DNA from: Paracoccus tibetensis
GTDB taxonomy: Bacteria > Pseudomonadota > Alphaproteobacteria > Rhodobacterales > Rhodobacteraceae
NCBI RefSeq assembly: GCF_900102505.1
Contig: NZ_FMVT01000001.1
Coordinates: 62,001-126,000 of the forward strand
Length of the DNA stretch: 64,000 nt
Direction: 5' to 3'
How positions within the stretch are numbered: position 1 is the first letter of the stretch; each line of letters starts with the position of its first letter. The position numbers and the translations under genes are program-made. Below are positions 24,289 through 34,082 of the stretch, piece after piece. A model generated the notes under the pieces. The model had not been told where the DNA came from, made no database searches, and was given only the letters and a program-made list of their open reading frames with translations.

Positions 24289-27200
24289 ATGAGCTACGTG
24301 GAGCTTCAGGTCACCTCGCATTTCTCCTTCCTGCGCGGCGCCTCCTCGGCGCAGGAGCTGTTCGCCGTGGCCGCCGCGATGGGGATGCAGGCGCTGGCGG
24401 TGACCGACCGCAACTCCCTCGCCGGCATCGTCCGCGCGCATGAGGCGGCGCGCGACACCGGCCTGCGGCTGATCGTCGGCTGCCGGCTGGACCTGCGCTG
24501 CGGCATGTCGCTTCTGGTCTATCCGATGGACCGGGCGGGCTATGCCCGGCTCTGCCGCCTGCTGTCCCTGGGCAAGGGGCGGGCGGGGAAGGGGGCCTGT
24601 CACCTCGACTGGCCGGACGTTCAGGCCCATGCCGAGGGGCTGCTGGCCATCCTGATCCCCGACATGGCGGACGACAGCTGCGCGCTGCAGCTGCGCCGCC
24701 TGCGCGAGACCTTCGCGGACCGCGCCTATCTGGCCCTGACCCTGCGCCGCCGCCCGAACGACCAGCTGCGCCTGCACCAGCTGAACGCGCTGGCCGCGCG
24801 GCTTCAGGTGCCGACCGTGGTGACGAACGACGTGCTCTTCCACCTGCCCGAGCGCCGCATCCTGCAGGACGTGGTGACCGCCATCCGCCACAACACCACC
24901 GTCGACGCGCTCGGCTTCCGGCGCGAGCGGCACGCCGACCGCTACCTCAAGACCCCGGCCGAGATGGCGCGCCTGTTCCCGCGCTACCCCGAGGCGCTGG
25001 CCCGCACGGCCGAGATCGCCGGCCGCTGCCGCTTCTCGCTGGACGAGCTGCGCTACCAATACCCCGAGGAGCGCCAGGACCCGACCCGCAGCCCGCAAGA
25101 GACGCTGGAGGCGCTGACCTGGCAGGGCGCGGCCGAGCGCTATCCCGAGGGCATCCCGCCCGAGGTCACCGCCGCGATCAACCACGAGCTGCGCCTGATC
25201 GCCAAGCTCGACTACGCGCCCTATTTCCTGACCGTCCACAGCATCGTCCGCTTCGCCCGCAGCCAGGACATCCTCTGCCAGGGGCGCGGCTCGGCGGCGA
25301 ACTCGGCGGTCTGCTTCGTCCTCGGCATCACCTCGATCGATCCGGGCCGCAACGACCTGCTGTTCGAGCGGTTCATCAGCGAGGAGCGCCGCGAGCCGCC
25401 CGACATCGACGTGGATTTCGAGCACGAGCGGCGGGAAGAGGTGATCCAGTGGATCTACAAGACCTACACCCGCGACCGCGCCGCGCTGACCGCCACCGTG
25501 ATCCGCTACCGCACCAAGGGCGCGCTGCGCGACGTGGGCAAGGCGCTCGGCCTGCCCGAGGACGTGATCCGCGCCATCTCGTCCCAGATCTGGGCCTGGT
25601 CGGAAGAGGGCATCCCCGAGAGCCTGCTGCGCGAGCTGAACCTCAACCCCGCCGACCGCCGGCTGCGGATGACGCTGGAACTGGCCGAAGAGCTGCGCGG
25701 CACGCCCCGCCACCTCAGCCAGCATCCGGGCGGCTTCGTGCTGACCCATGACCGGCTGGACGAGCTGGTCCCGATCGAGCCCGCTGCGATGGAGGACCGC
25801 CAGATCATCGAATGGGACAAGGACGACATCGACGCGCTGAAGTTCATGAAGGTGGACATCCTCGCGCTCGGGATGCTGACCTGCATGGCCAAGGGGCTGT
25901 CCCTGATCGGCCGGCACAAGGGCCAGAACTACGACCTCGCCACCATCCCGGCCGAATGCCCGCGCACCTATGCGATGATCCGCAAGGCCGACACGCTCGG
26001 CACCTTCCAGATCGAGAGCCGGGCGCAGATGGCGATGCTGCCGCGCCTGAAGCCGCGCACCTATTACGACCTCGTGGTGCAGGTCGCCATCGTCCGGCCC
26101 GGCCCGATCCAGGGCGACATGGTCCATCCCTACCTGCGCCGCCGCGAGGGGCTGGAGCCGGTCGAATACCCGACGCCCGAGCTGGAGAAGGTGCTGGGCA
26201 AGACGCTCGGCGTGCCGCTGTTCCAGGAACAGGCGATGCGGGTGGCCATCGAATGCGCGGGCTTCACCCCGGGCGAGGCCGACATGCTGCGCAAGTCCAT
26301 GGCGACGTTCAAGTTCACCGGCGGCGTCAGCGCCTTCCGGGACAAGCTGATCGACGGCATGGTCGCGCGCGGCTACGACCGCGATTTTGCCGAACGCACC
26401 TTCCGCCAGCTCGAGGGCTTCGGCTCCTACGGCTTTCCCGAAAGCCACGCCGCCAGCTTTGCGCTGATCGCCTATGCCTCGGCCTGGCTGAAGTGCTGGC
26501 ACCCCGACGCCTTCTGCGCGGCGCTGCTGAACAGCCAGCCGATGGGGTTCTACGCCCCTGCCCAGATCGTCCGCGACGCGCGCGACCACGGGGTCGAGAT
26601 CCGCCCGATCTGCATCCTGGACTCGGACTGGGACTGCACAATGGAGCCGGTGGGCCATCCGGGGGACGAGCGCTTCGCCGTCCGGCTTGGCCTCAGGATG
26701 GTCAAGGGCCTGGCCGAAACCCATGCCCGCAGGATCATCGCCGCCCGCCCCGCCGCGACCGCCGCCGATCTCTGCCGCCGCGCAGGCGTTCCGGCCGCCG
26801 CCCTGACCGCCATCGCCGAGGCGGACGGCTTCCGCCCCGCCTACGGCCTGGCCCGGCGCGAGGCGCTCTGGGCCATCCGCGGCCAGCAGGAGGAGCTGCC
26901 GCTGTTTGCCGCCGCGCCCGCGCCCGAACCCGCGCCCGAACCCGCCGTCGCCCTGCGCCCCATGCCCGCCGGGCGCGAGGTGGTCGAGGATTACGCCCAT
27001 ACCGGCCTGACCCTGCGCCGCCACCCGGTCGCCTTCCTGCGCGAGCGTCTCGCGCAGCGCCGCATCCGCACCTGCGCCGAGGCGATGGCCGCGCCGAACC
27101 GCCGCTGGACCCAGGTCGCGGGGCTCGTGCTGGTGCGCCAGCGCCCCGGCTCGGCCAAGGGGGTCATGTTCATCACGCTCGAGGACGAGACGGGGATCGC

Positions 27201-27519
27201 GAACCTCGTCCTCTGGCCCAAGGTCTTCGACATGCACCGCCGCATCGTCCTCGGGGCGGGGATGATCGGCGTCGAGGGCCGCGTGCAGCGCGCGGGCGAG
27301 GTCGTCCACCTGGTCGCCCACCGCCTGACGGACCTGTCGGCCGAGCTTGCCAGCGTCGGCCAGCAGGGCGCCTTTCCCCTGCCGCACGGGCGCGGCGACG
27401 AGTTCCACCGCGGCGCCCCGCCCCCCGATCCCCGCAGCCAGGGGCCGAAGCCGCGCGACATGTACATTCGCGACCTGCATCTGGACAGCATCAGCGTGAA
27501 AACCCGCGACTTCCGGTGA
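24289..27519 (+). CDS. dnaE2: DnaE2 error-prone DNA polymerase III alpha subunit
   Basis: A 1076-residue DnaE2. The N-terminal PHP domain starts [20 protein letters not shown]. The palm has [20 protein letters not shown] and the [18 protein letters not shown] catalytic Asp motif. Also seen are the [12 protein letters not shown] motif and finger motifs [15 protein letters not shown] and [20 protein letters not shown]. The C-terminal OB fold has [20 protein letters not shown]. It is 13 bases after imuB, with GAGGAGG 8 bases before the ATG. It performs translesion synthesis after SOS induction with ImuA and ImuB. A 354-nt in-frame extension upstream overlaps imuB and is rejected. Confidence 0.95.
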   Translation: MSYVELQVTSHFSFLRGASSAQELFAVAAAMGMQALAVTDRNSLAGIVRAHEAARDTGLRLIVGCRLDLRCGMSLLVYPMDRAGYARLCRLLSLGKGRAGKGACHLDWPDVQAHAEGLLAILIPDMADDSCALQLRRLRETFADRAYLALTLRRRPNDQLRLHQLNALAARLQVPTVVTNDVLFHLPERRILQDVVTAIRHNTTVDALGFRRERHADRYLKTPAEMARLFPRYPEALARTAEIAGRCRFSLDELRYQYPEERQDPTRSPQETLEALTWQGAAERYPEGIPPEVTAAINHELRLIAKLDYAPYFLTVHSIVRFARSQDILCQGRGSAANSAVCFVLGITSIDPGRNDLLFERFISEERREPPDIDVDFEHERREEVIQWIYKTYTRDRAALTATVIRYRTKGALRDVGKALGLPEDVIRAISSQIWAWSEEGIPESLLRELNLNPADRRLRMTLELAEELRGTPRHLSQHPGGFVLTHDRLDELVPIEPAAMEDRQIIEWDKDDIDALKFMKVDILALGMLTCMAKGLSLIGRHKGQNYDLATIPAECPRTYAMIRKADTLGTFQIESRAQMAMLPRLKPRTYYDLVVQVAIVRPGPIQGDMVHPYLRRREGLEPVEYPTPELEKVLGKTLGVPLFQEQAMRVAIECAGFTPGEADMLRKSMATFKFTGGVSAFRDKLIDGMVARGYDRDFAERTFRQLEGFGSYGFPESHAASFALIAYASAWLKCWHPDAFCAALLNSQPMGFYAPAQIVRDARDHGVEIRPICILDSDWDCTMEPVGHPGDERFAVRLGLRMVKGLAETHARRIIAARPAATAADLCRRAGVPAAALTAIAEADGFRPAYGLARREALWAIRGQQEELPLFAAAPAPEPAPEPAVALRPMPAGREVVEDYAHTGLTLRRHPVAFLRERLAQRRIRTCAEAMAAPNRRWTQVAGLVLVRQRPGSAKGVMFITLEDETGIANLVLWPKVFDMHRRIVLGAGMIGVEGRVQRAGEVVHLVAHRLTDLSAELASVGQQGAFPLPHGRGDEFHRGAPPPDPRSQGPKPRDMYIRDLHLDSISVKTRDFR

Positions 27520-27658
27520 CGCCGCGCCGCCCCCCGCACCCATCCCACCTCCGCGTGCGCCCTTGCGCGCCCCCGCGCACAACCCCTGTGCATCATGCCC
27601 CATCCCGCCGGCGGGCAGGGTCCGCTATATCGAAGGGCAGCAGCAGCACGAGGCAGCC

Positions 27659-28816
27659 ATGTTGACCAACACAACCCGCAGCTATGGTGGCGTCGCCCGG
27701 ACCTTCCACTGGCTGACGGCCCTGCTGATCTTCGCCAATATCGGCCTCGGCCTTGCCGCCAACCGCGCCCCGCTGGAGCAGATGGCCCTGAAGGTGCAGC
27801 TCTTCTCGCTGCACAAGACGCTCGGCGTGGCGCTGCTGGCCGTCGCGCTGCTGCGCATCCTCTGGGCCGTGACCCAGTCCCGGCCCGCGCCGGTCCATCC
27901 CGACCGGCGCGCCGAGACCCTGGCGGCCGAGACCGTGCACTGGCTGCTCTATGCCGCGCTGGTGCTGGTGCCGGTCACCGGCTGGATCGAGCATGCCGCG
28001 ACCGAGGGCTACGCGCCGATCCTCTGGCCGCTCGGGCAGGGGCTGCCGCTGGTGCCGAAATCGCCGGCGCTGGCGCTGACCTTCGCGGCGATCCACCACC
28101 TCTTTGCCTGGCTGCTGATGGCGGCGATCGCGCTGCATGTCGCGGGGGCGCTGAAACATGCGCTGCTGGACCGCGACGGCGTGCTGGCGCGGATGCTGCT
28201 GGGCCGGCCGGCGGGCAGCGGCCGCACGCAGGGCGGGCATGTCCTGCCGGCGCTGCTGGCCGCCGCGATCTTCGCCGCCGGCACCGGCTTTGCCGTCGCC
28301 ACGCAGCAGCCCGCCCCCGAGGCCGCCGCCACCGCCGAGGCCGGCCCCTCGGAATGGCAGGTGACCGAGGGCACGCTCGGCTTCACCGTCCGGCAGATGG
28401 GGACCAAGGTCGCGGGCGGCTTCTCGGACTGGGCCGCCGCCATCGACTTCGACCCGGACAGCGGCCTCGGGCAGGTCCGCGTCAGCATCAACATGGAGAG
28501 CGTCTCGATCGGCACGGTGACCGAGCAGGCGCGCGGCGCCGCCTTCTTCGACGTCGCGGCCCACCCCGTCGCCGTCTTCGAGGCCGACATCCGCCCCGAG
28601 GGCGCGGGCTACATCGCCGATGGCCCGCTGACGCTGAAGGGCGCGGCCGTTCCGGTCACCTTGCCCTTCACGCTCGAGCTGGACGGCGACACGGCCCGCA
28701 TGCAGGGCAGCGCCAGCCTGGACCGCCGCGACTGGCAGGTCGGCACCGGCTATGACGACGAGGCGACGGTCGGCTTCCCGGTCGAATTGGCCGTCGAGCT
28801 GACCGCCACCCGCTAG
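27659..28816 (+). CDS. Cytochrome b561 fused to a YceI domain
   Basis: A 385-residue two-domain protein. Residues about 8-180 are a four-helix cytochrome b561 unit with haem-ligand His positions in ARTFHWLTALLIF, FSLHKTLGVALLAV, ETVHWLLYAALV and HHLFAWLLMAAIALHVAGAL. A fifth helix (HVLPALLAAAIFAAGTGFAV) leads into a periplasmic YceI-type lipocalin-like domain from about 235 to the end (SEWQVTEGTLGFTVRQMGTK, SLDRRDWQVGTGYDDEATVG). YceI domains bind isoprenoid/quinone-like lipids, so the fusion suggests electron exchange with a bound quinol. GAGG precedes the ATG. It is followed by a stand-alone YceI gene. Confidence 0.9.
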   Translation: MLTNTTRSYGGVARTFHWLTALLIFANIGLGLAANRAPLEQMALKVQLFSLHKTLGVALLAVALLRILWAVTQSRPAPVHPDRRAETLAAETVHWLLYAALVLVPVTGWIEHAATEGYAPILWPLGQGLPLVPKSPALALTFAAIHHLFAWLLMAAIALHVAGALKHALLDRDGVLARMLLGRPAGSGRTQGGHVLPALLAAAIFAAGTGFAVATQQPAPEAAATAEAGPSEWQVTEGTLGFTVRQMGTKVAGGFSDWAAAIDFDPDSGLGQVRVSINMESVSIGTVTEQARGAAFFDVAAHPVAVFEADIRPEGAGYIADGPLTLKGAAVPVTLPFTLELDGDTARMQGSASLDRRDWQVGTGYDDEATVGFPVELAVELTATR

Positions 28817-28913
28817 GGTTCTGTGCGCCAGATGACACCTGATGTTCAGCCATCGTGAATTGCGCACCGAAGCCTTTCGAACGATCTTGCACCCATCATC
28901 AAGGAGACAATTC

Positions 28914-29495
28914 ATGCTCAAGACCGTCCTGACCTCGGCCGCCGCGCTGACCGCCTTTGCCGGTGCCGCCCTTGCCGCGCCCGAGGAATACACGATCGAC
29001 ACCTCGCACGCGCAGATCGTCTTCAGCTACGACCACCTGGGCTTCTCGACCACCACCGGCATGTTCGGCGACATCACCGGCACGATCACCTTCGACGCCG
29101 AGGATCCGGCCGCCTCGTCGGTGAACGCGACCTTCCCCGTCGCCTCGCTGCTGACGGGCTTCCAAGGCCGCGACGAGCATTTCGCCTCGCCCGACTTCTT
29201 CGGCGCCGAAGGGGCCGCGCCCGAGGTGACCTTCGTCTCGACCGGCATCGAGGTGACCGGCGAGAACACCGCGCTGATCACCGGCGATCTGACGCTGAAC
29301 GGCGTCACGCAAGAGGTCGTGCTGGACACGGTCCTGAACCAGCAGGGCACCCACCCGATGGAGCAGAAGCCGTGGCTGGGCTTCGACGCCACCACCACGC
29401 TGACGCGCAGCGAGTGGAACCTCGGCATGTTCGCCCCCGCCGTCTCGGACGAGGTCGAGGTCAGCATCTCCATCGAGGCGATGCAGGCCGACTGA
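28914..29495 (+). CDS. Periplasmic YceI-family protein
   Basis: A 193-residue secreted YceI protein. Signal peptide LTSAAALTAFAGAALA (cleavage near residue 21), then EYTIDTSHAQIVFSYDHLGF, DEHFASPDFFGAEGAAPEVT, DLTLNGVTQEVVLDTVLN and LTRSEWNLGMF, all hallmark YceI motifs. It forms a beta-barrel that binds a polyisoprenoid chain. AAGGAGA precedes the ATG 6 bases upstream. It is 97 bases after the b561-YceI fusion and closes the unit, with a strong terminator 21 bases after its stop. Confidence 0.92.
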   Translation: MLKTVLTSAAALTAFAGAALAAPEEYTIDTSHAQIVFSYDHLGFSTTTGMFGDITGTITFDAEDPAASSVNATFPVASLLTGFQGRDEHFASPDFFGAEGAAPEVTFVSTGIEVTGENTALITGDLTLNGVTQEVVLDTVLNQQGTHPMEQKPWLGFDATTTLTRSEWNLGMFAPAVSDEVEVSISIEAMQAD

Positions 29496-29516
29496 CCCGC
29501 CGTCATTCACCAGTTC

Positions 29517-29546
29517 GGCCGCCGGATCAGCTCCGGCGGCCTTTTT
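29517..29546 (+). terminator. Rho-independent terminator after yceI
   Basis: GGCCGCCGGA-TCAGC-TCCGGCGGCC followed by TTTTT: a perfect 10-bp stem with a T-run. Confidence 0.9.
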
Positions 29547-29697
29547 CATGTCCGGCCCGCGCGGGCCCGCGCGCCTTGCCGCTTGAAGCCGCCGCCTCCT
29601 GCGGCCATTCAGGGCAGGCCCGCCCGGAACCCGAAGGACAGCACGTGCACGCCACCGACCGACTGCCCGCCCCCCCGCTGACGCCGGGCTGCGCCCC

Positions 29698-30972
29698 ATG
29701 CTGACGCGGCGGGTGCGCATCGTCCTTGCGGTGCTGCTGGGGGCCGCGCTGTCGGTCGTGGCGGCGCTGAACCTGATGCCGGACCGGCGCGAGCTGCGGG
29801 ACGCGCTGCCGCCCGTCGTCGCCGCCTCGGACCCGCAGTTCGCGCGCAGCATGGCCGGGCTCTTCGGCTCGAACCACCTCGGCGGCAACCGCGTCGAGAC
29901 GCTGCGCAACGGCGACCGCATCTTCCCGGCCATGCTGGAAGCGATCCGCGGCGCGCGCAGCAGCATCAACTTCGAGACCTATGTCTACTGGTCGGGCGAG
30001 ATCGCCGAGGCTTTCGCCGACGCGCTCTCCGAACGCGCCCGCGCCGGGGTCGAGGTCCGGGTGCTGATGGACTGGGTCGGCTCGGTCCCCATCGACGCCG
30101 ACCTGCTGGCCAGCATGGAGGCGGCGGGCGTGAAGATCACGCGCTTCCGCCCGATCCGCTGGTATACCATCGACCGCATCAACAACCGCACGCACCGCAA
30201 GCTGCTGGTCGTGGACGGGCGGGTCGGTTTCACCGGTGGGGTCGGGATCGCCGACGAATGGCGCGGCGACGCCCGCAACCCCGAGGAGTTCCGCGAGAAC
30301 CATTACCGCATCACCGGGCCGGTCGTGGCGATGCTTCAGGGCGCCTTCGTCTCGAACTGGGTCGAGGACAGCGGCGAGATCCTGCACGGCGACGCCTTCT
30401 TTCCAGCCCTGGAACCCGCGGGCGAGATGGTCGCGCAGCTCGCCACCAGCAGCACCGGCAGCCGCAACTACATCCACATGATGCTGATGACCGCCCTTGC
30501 CGCGGCCGAGCGCAACATCCGCATCGCCACGCCCTATTTCGTCCCCGACGACATCGCCATCGCGCAGCTTGTCGCCGCGCGGGCGCGCGGGGTCGAGGTG
30601 GACATCCTGCTGCCCGGCCCCGAGATCAACAAGCCGGCCGTCCGCCGCGCCTCGCGCGCGCTCTGGGGGCCGCTGCTCGAGGCCGGGGTGCGCATCCACG
30701 AATACCAGCCGACCTTCCTGCACGCCAAGCTGATGATCGTGGACGACGTCCTCAGCTCGGTCGGATCGACCAATTTCGACGAGCGCTCGTTCCGCCTGAA
30801 CGACGAGGCGAACCTCAACGTCTTCGACGCCGCCTTCGCCGCCGATCAGATTGCCATGTTCGAGGCCGACCTGGCCGCCGCGCGTCCCGTCACCCTGGCC
30901 GAGTGGGAAGCCCGGTCGTGGTCGACCCGCCTCGGCGACTGGCTGTTCAGCTGGCTGCGCCCGCAGCTCTAG
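29698..30972 (+). CDS. Cardiolipin synthase-like phospholipase D protein
   Basis: A 424-residue PLD-superfamily protein. An N-terminal hydrophobic helix (RRVRIVLAVLLGAALSVVAA) anchors it. Two HKD motifs are present: THRKLLVVDGRVGFTGG near 166-182 and FLHAKLMIVDDVLSSVGSTN near 340-359. With SINFETYVYWSG and ATPYFVPDD it fits cardiolipin synthase/transphosphatidylase, transferring a phosphatidyl group between lipids at the inner membrane. It converges with the histidine kinase gene; the two stops overlap by 26 bases. Specific substrate not deducible. Confidence 0.87.
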   Translation: MLTRRVRIVLAVLLGAALSVVAALNLMPDRRELRDALPPVVAASDPQFARSMAGLFGSNHLGGNRVETLRNGDRIFPAMLEAIRGARSSINFETYVYWSGEIAEAFADALSERARAGVEVRVLMDWVGSVPIDADLLASMEAAGVKITRFRPIRWYTIDRINNRTHRKLLVVDGRVGFTGGVGIADEWRGDARNPEEFRENHYRITGPVVAMLQGAFVSNWVEDSGEILHGDAFFPALEPAGEMVAQLATSSTGSRNYIHMMLMTALAAAERNIRIATPYFVPDDIAIAQLVAARARGVEVDILLPGPEINKPAVRRASRALWGPLLEAGVRIHEYQPTFLHAKLMIVDDVLSSVGSTNFDERSFRLNDEANLNVFDAAFAADQIAMFEADLAAARPVTLAEWEARSWSTRLGDWLFSWLRPQL

Positions 30973-32563
30973 CGGGCGCCTCCGCCTCCGCCGCGTCCGC
31001 CTCCTGGCCGGGCGCCGCATCGGGCGCCGGGAAGGTGATCTGCCAGCGCGTGCCGTTGCCGTCCTCGCGGCGCACCTCCCCGCCGACCTGGGCGACCAGC
31101 GCCTCGACGATGCGGATGCCCGAGCTGCGGCCGCCCTCCGGCGTCATGCCGACCCCGTCATCGGCGATGCTCAGCTCGGCCGTCCCGGCGCCGCGCCGCA
31201 GGTCGATGGCGATCGTGCCCCGCCTGTCGGGGAAGGCGTGCTTCACCGCGTTCGTCACCAGCTCGACGACCGCCAGCGCCAGCGGCGTCGCCGCGCCGGC
31301 ATCGACGATCACCCCCCGCTCCAGCGTCAGCCGGCACGCGATGCCCCGCTCGGCGGGGACCAGCGCCGGGCTGCGGCCGATCCGCTCCAGCAGCTCGCCA
31401 AGGTCCAGCCGCTGCGCCCCGGCGGCCTGGTAGAGCAGGTCGTGCACATCCGCGATGGCCGCGATCCGGGCGCGCAGCTCCTGCGCGTCGATCTGGCCGT
31501 TCCGGCGCAGCTGGATCGCGATCAGGCTGTCGACCATCGCGAGGTTGTTCTTCACCCGGTGGTTCAGCTCGCGCATGAACTGCTGCTGCTGCTCGGCCCG
31601 TGCCTCGGCCTCCTGCCGCAGCCGCCTCTGCTGCTGATGGGCCAGCCGCACCCGCATCGAGCGTTCGACCAGCCCGGACAGCACGAAGGAGAACAGGCCG
31701 ACCGTCGCCAGAAGCAGCCAGACCGGCGCGGCCCGCTTCGCCCAGCCCAGCTGCACCAGCCGCAGCGGGACCCCGAAATTGGCGTAGATCGGCAGGCCGT
31801 CCAGCTTGCTGAAGGCATAGAGCCGCTCGACCCCGTCCGACGCGGCGACGGCCTGGTAGCGCCCCGCGGTGGCCGACAGGATCGCCTGCCGCGCCGGCGA
31901 TGCGGCATCAAGAAACAGCGGCGGCGTCGGGACGTTGCGGACCAGAAGCTTGCCGTCGTCCCGCAGCAGCGAGGCCGATTCCTGCTCCTGCGCCGCGACG
32001 CCGTGCAGGAAGCCGCGCATCGCCTCGATGGCGATGGCCGAGGCGATGACGCCCTGAAATCCGTCATGTTCGAAGGGCTGCGCGACGACCAGCGCATCCT
32101 CGCCGCCCGGCTGGACGACCAGCCGGTCGAAGAACAGCGTATGTCCGGCCGCGATGGCGTCGATGTAATCGCGCTGCCCGAAGGTGACGTCGACCGGGAA
32201 CCTGCGGCTCGAGGCGACGACGACGCCGTCCGGCGCGACGACCGCGATCCCCTGCGAGAGCAGCTGCCGCCGCTCGATCTCGACGAGGAAGCGGTGGAAC
32301 CCTTCCTCGCGCAGATAGCCGCTGCCCGCCCCGTTGCGGACATGCGCCAGCGCCGCGTCATGCAAGATGGTCTGCGTCTGGACGACCCGCTCGGCATATT
32401 GCCGGACGAGGGCCACGTTCTCCTCGGCCTGCCGGTAGGCGCCCTGCCGTTCGTCGATATAGGTGATGAGGCCCCAGATCAGGCTCGCGATCAGCGGCAG
32501 CACGAGGCTGCCGACGCGCAGCGTCGCCATGCTCCTGGGTCGGCCGGGCTGCATCTGTGGCAT
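30947..32563 (-). CDS. Membrane sensor histidine kinase (HisKA_2 type)
   Basis: A 538-residue sensor kinase. TM1 at about 15-32, a periplasmic dCache-like sensor domain (about 35-245; FGQRDYIDAIAAGHTLFFDR, FQGVIASAIAIEAMRGFLHG), TM2 near 250-270 (PVWLLLATVGLFSFVLSGLV). The phospho-acceptor H-box is FMRELNHRVKNNLAMVDSLI (HisKA_2). The ATPase domain has ELVTNAVKHAFPDRRG (N-box) and LSIADDGVGMTP (G1). HisKA_2 kinases in alphaproteobacteria often feed the general stress response via PhyR-like regulators. No response regulator is beside it. Start chosen at an ATG with AGGGGAC before it; longer open frame rejected. Confidence 0.88.
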   Translation of the reverse strand: MPQMQPGRPRSMATLRVGSLVLPLIASLIWGLITYIDERQGAYRQAEENVALVRQYAERVVQTQTILHDAALAHVRNGAGSGYLREEGFHRFLVEIERRQLLSQGIAVVAPDGVVVASSRRFPVDVTFGQRDYIDAIAAGHTLFFDRLVVQPGGEDALVVAQPFEHDGFQGVIASAIAIEAMRGFLHGVAAQEQESASLLRDDGKLLVRNVPTPPLFLDAASPARQAILSATAGRYQAVAASDGVERLYAFSKLDGLPIYANFGVPLRLVQLGWAKRAAPVWLLLATVGLFSFVLSGLVERSMRVRLAHQQQRRLRQEAEARAEQQQQFMRELNHRVKNNLAMVDSLIAIQLRRNGQIDAQELRARIAAIADVHDLLYQAAGAQRLDLGELLERIGRSPALVPAERGIACRLTLERGVIVDAGAATPLALAVVELVTNAVKHAFPDRRGTIAIDLRRGAGTAELSIADDGVGMTPEGGRSSGIRIVEALVAQVGGEVRREDGNGTRWQITFPAPDAAPGQEADAAEAEAPARAAGAAS

Positions 32564-32868
32564 CTGTCCCCTGTCGTCCCCGCCGTTCGCCGCGGTGCCG
32601 AACCAAGCTAGCAATCGCGGAAAATCGAGACAAGCGGATGAAACACCGACCTTGCCGACAAAGGCGGCCGCGAGACCGGCCGGCCGGATGCGGACCATCC
32701 GCGCAGCAGATCGCTGCATTTGCACGGCGCACCTTGGCGACCCCGGAAGAAGTGCCTCAAGTCAGTTTGATCAACGACTTGGACGAGAAAACTAGCCTCT
32801 GGCGCTCCATGGGAAATCAATTACTTGCATTGACCTCTAGAAACCGACTGCTGGTAGTAGCGGGCGGC
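32564..32868. other. Chromosome-prophage junction region, no gene seen
   Basis: About 300 bases between the histidine kinase start and the first phage gene. It should contain the kinase promoter and the left prophage attachment site. No tRNA is present, and the core cannot be identified because the right end of the phage is outside the window. Confidence 0.4.
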
Positions 32869-33132
32869 CTACCGATCGTCTGGCCAGCCGTGAGGCTCAT
32901 GCCCCCAATCGTCAGTGGCCAGCTCCCGCACCTTCTCCAGCCCCTCTTCCAACGATGACGCCAGTCCACTTCGAGCCGGCATAGTGATCACCGACCACTC
33001 CCACATTTCGATGCCGGGCGCGTTCAGCTGCAGATCATCGAGGTAAACGCGGCCGACCATCAGGCCATCCCGAAGGACTACCCAATCCTCGAGATCAGGA
33101 TCAAAGGTGCGCTTGCGGGTCCACGTCGCCAT
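32869..33132 (-). CDS. Small phage protein, unknown function
   Basis: An 87-residue protein with many Trp (MATWTRKRTFDPDLEDWVVL, then GRVYLDDLQLNAPGIEMWEW). It has a compact beta-rich look and an acidic helix at the C-terminus (ASSLEEGLEKVRELATDDWG). The start was moved to an internal ATG because the preceding 21 residues are not protein-like. It is the last leftward gene of the phage, so it could be a lysogeny-associated gene. No family recognised. Confidence 0.6.
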   Translation of the reverse strand: MATWTRKRTFDPDLEDWVVLRDGLMVGRVYLDDLQLNAPGIEMWEWSVITMPARSGLASSLEEGLEKVRELATDDWGHEPHGWPDDR

Positions 33133-33169
33133 ACCCTGATCTGAGGGCTTGGCCGGCCGAAGTCCAGCC

Positions 33170-33433
33170 TTAGACCCCGCGCGATGGCGCCTCACAAAAT
33201 CCCGCGAACATGTCCAGCCTGGCGCGAGCTGCTCTACCCAAATCGCCCGGCATCATCGCGATCGCGGTCGCCTCCGCCCGAAGACTTCGAGCCAGCGTCG
33301 CAAATGCGTCCTCGCCTTGCTTCCCCTCGGCGATGATACGGATCATCTGCATCATGATCACCTCTAGCGCCTGTATCTGCCCATTCAGGGCTTCGATCGA
33401 GTTGAGGCTGACGCCTTCACCTTCGCTGCGCAT
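33170..33433 (-). CDS. Small phage protein, unknown function
   Basis: An 87-residue mainly helical protein (NSIEALNGQIQALEVIMMQM, IRIIAEGKQGEDAFATLARS). Start set at the internal ATG. The coding character fits the phage. It lies downstream of the lysis genes. No family recognised. Confidence 0.55.
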   Translation of the reverse strand: MRSEGEGVSLNSIEALNGQIQALEVIMMQMIRIIAEGKQGEDAFATLARSLRAEATAIAMMPGDLGRAARARLDMFAGFCEAPSRGV

Positions 33434-33560
33434 AGTGCATCTCCACGCTTGTCTGTGAGCTGGGAAGATATGCAGCTTTGTGCCGGGATGAACAGCCCTC
33501 CAGGCTGCGGAATGAAGCAGCGCCGCCACGCCGGCAGCCCCGCCCGTAGCGGCGCCGTCG

Positions 33561-34079
33561 TCAGCTCCCGATCACCCGGTTCAGCTCGCGAGCCAGCTTG
33601 TCACCGGCTTCCTGCAGTTTCGCTTCCGCCAAGCGCCCGAGAATGTTCTCGCTCGGCTTCAGCTTGCCTAGCGCGTCCGGCACCGACTGGCGCACATGGG
33701 TGACGATGAGGTCGATCGCGGCCGGCCCATTCAGCTGCCGGTTCAAGGCAAGATGGGCGCCGGTCATCAGCGCCGAGTGCATTGCCTCACGGTACCGCAC
33801 TTCGATCTCAATGCCAGTGCGCCTCGTGAACCGAGCGCTGGCCCATGTCAGGAAGAACATAAGGACAATGCCCAAGAGCTCGAGGAGCTGAGGCAGGATC
33901 GCTTCGATGAAGCCTGGAGCGCCCGCTTCCTGCGCGACTGCCGGAAGCGCAAGCAGGATCATAAGCGGGGCGATGAACACCGCGCGGAACACGCTGGAAA
34001 GCGAGACCGGCCGTACGAACATGCGCACAAGGAAGATAGTGAGTGCGGCAATGGCCGCCAGAAGGAGGAGGGAGAACAT
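33561..34079 (-). CDS. Membrane protein in the lysis module
   Basis: A 172-residue protein with three hydrophobic segments (about 1-20, 32-50 and 62-80) and an amphipathic helical C-terminal half (EVRYREAMHSALMTGAHLAL, then VRQSVPDALGKLK). It starts 3 bases after the endolysin stop, using AAAGGA inside the endolysin's last codons, so the two are coupled. The layout (TM segments plus a long cytosolic helix) resembles LLH-type holins, but this is only a resemblance. It could be a second holin, antiholin or spanin-like factor. Confidence 0.6.
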   Translation of the reverse strand: MFSLLLLAAIAALTIFLVRMFVRPVSLSSVFRAVFIAPLMILLALPAVAQEAGAPGFIEAILPQLLELLGIVLMFFLTWASARFTRRTGIEIEVRYREAMHSALMTGAHLALNRQLNGPAAIDLIVTHVRQSVPDALGKLKPSENILGRLAEAKLQEAGDKLARELNRVIGS

Positions 34080-34082
34080 GGT

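Noticed and set aside
23926..27603. Open frame of 1225 codons on the minus strand antisense to dnaE2
   Set aside because: Low-complexity His/Arg/Gly/Gln-rich translation typical of antisense frames in very GC-rich DNA; dnaE2 is unmistakable on the other strand.
30258..31433. Plus-strand 391-codon frame across the cardiolipin synthase and kinase genes
   Set aside because: It is a shadow frame with Arg/Pro/Ala-rich sequence spanning two convergent well-supported genes.
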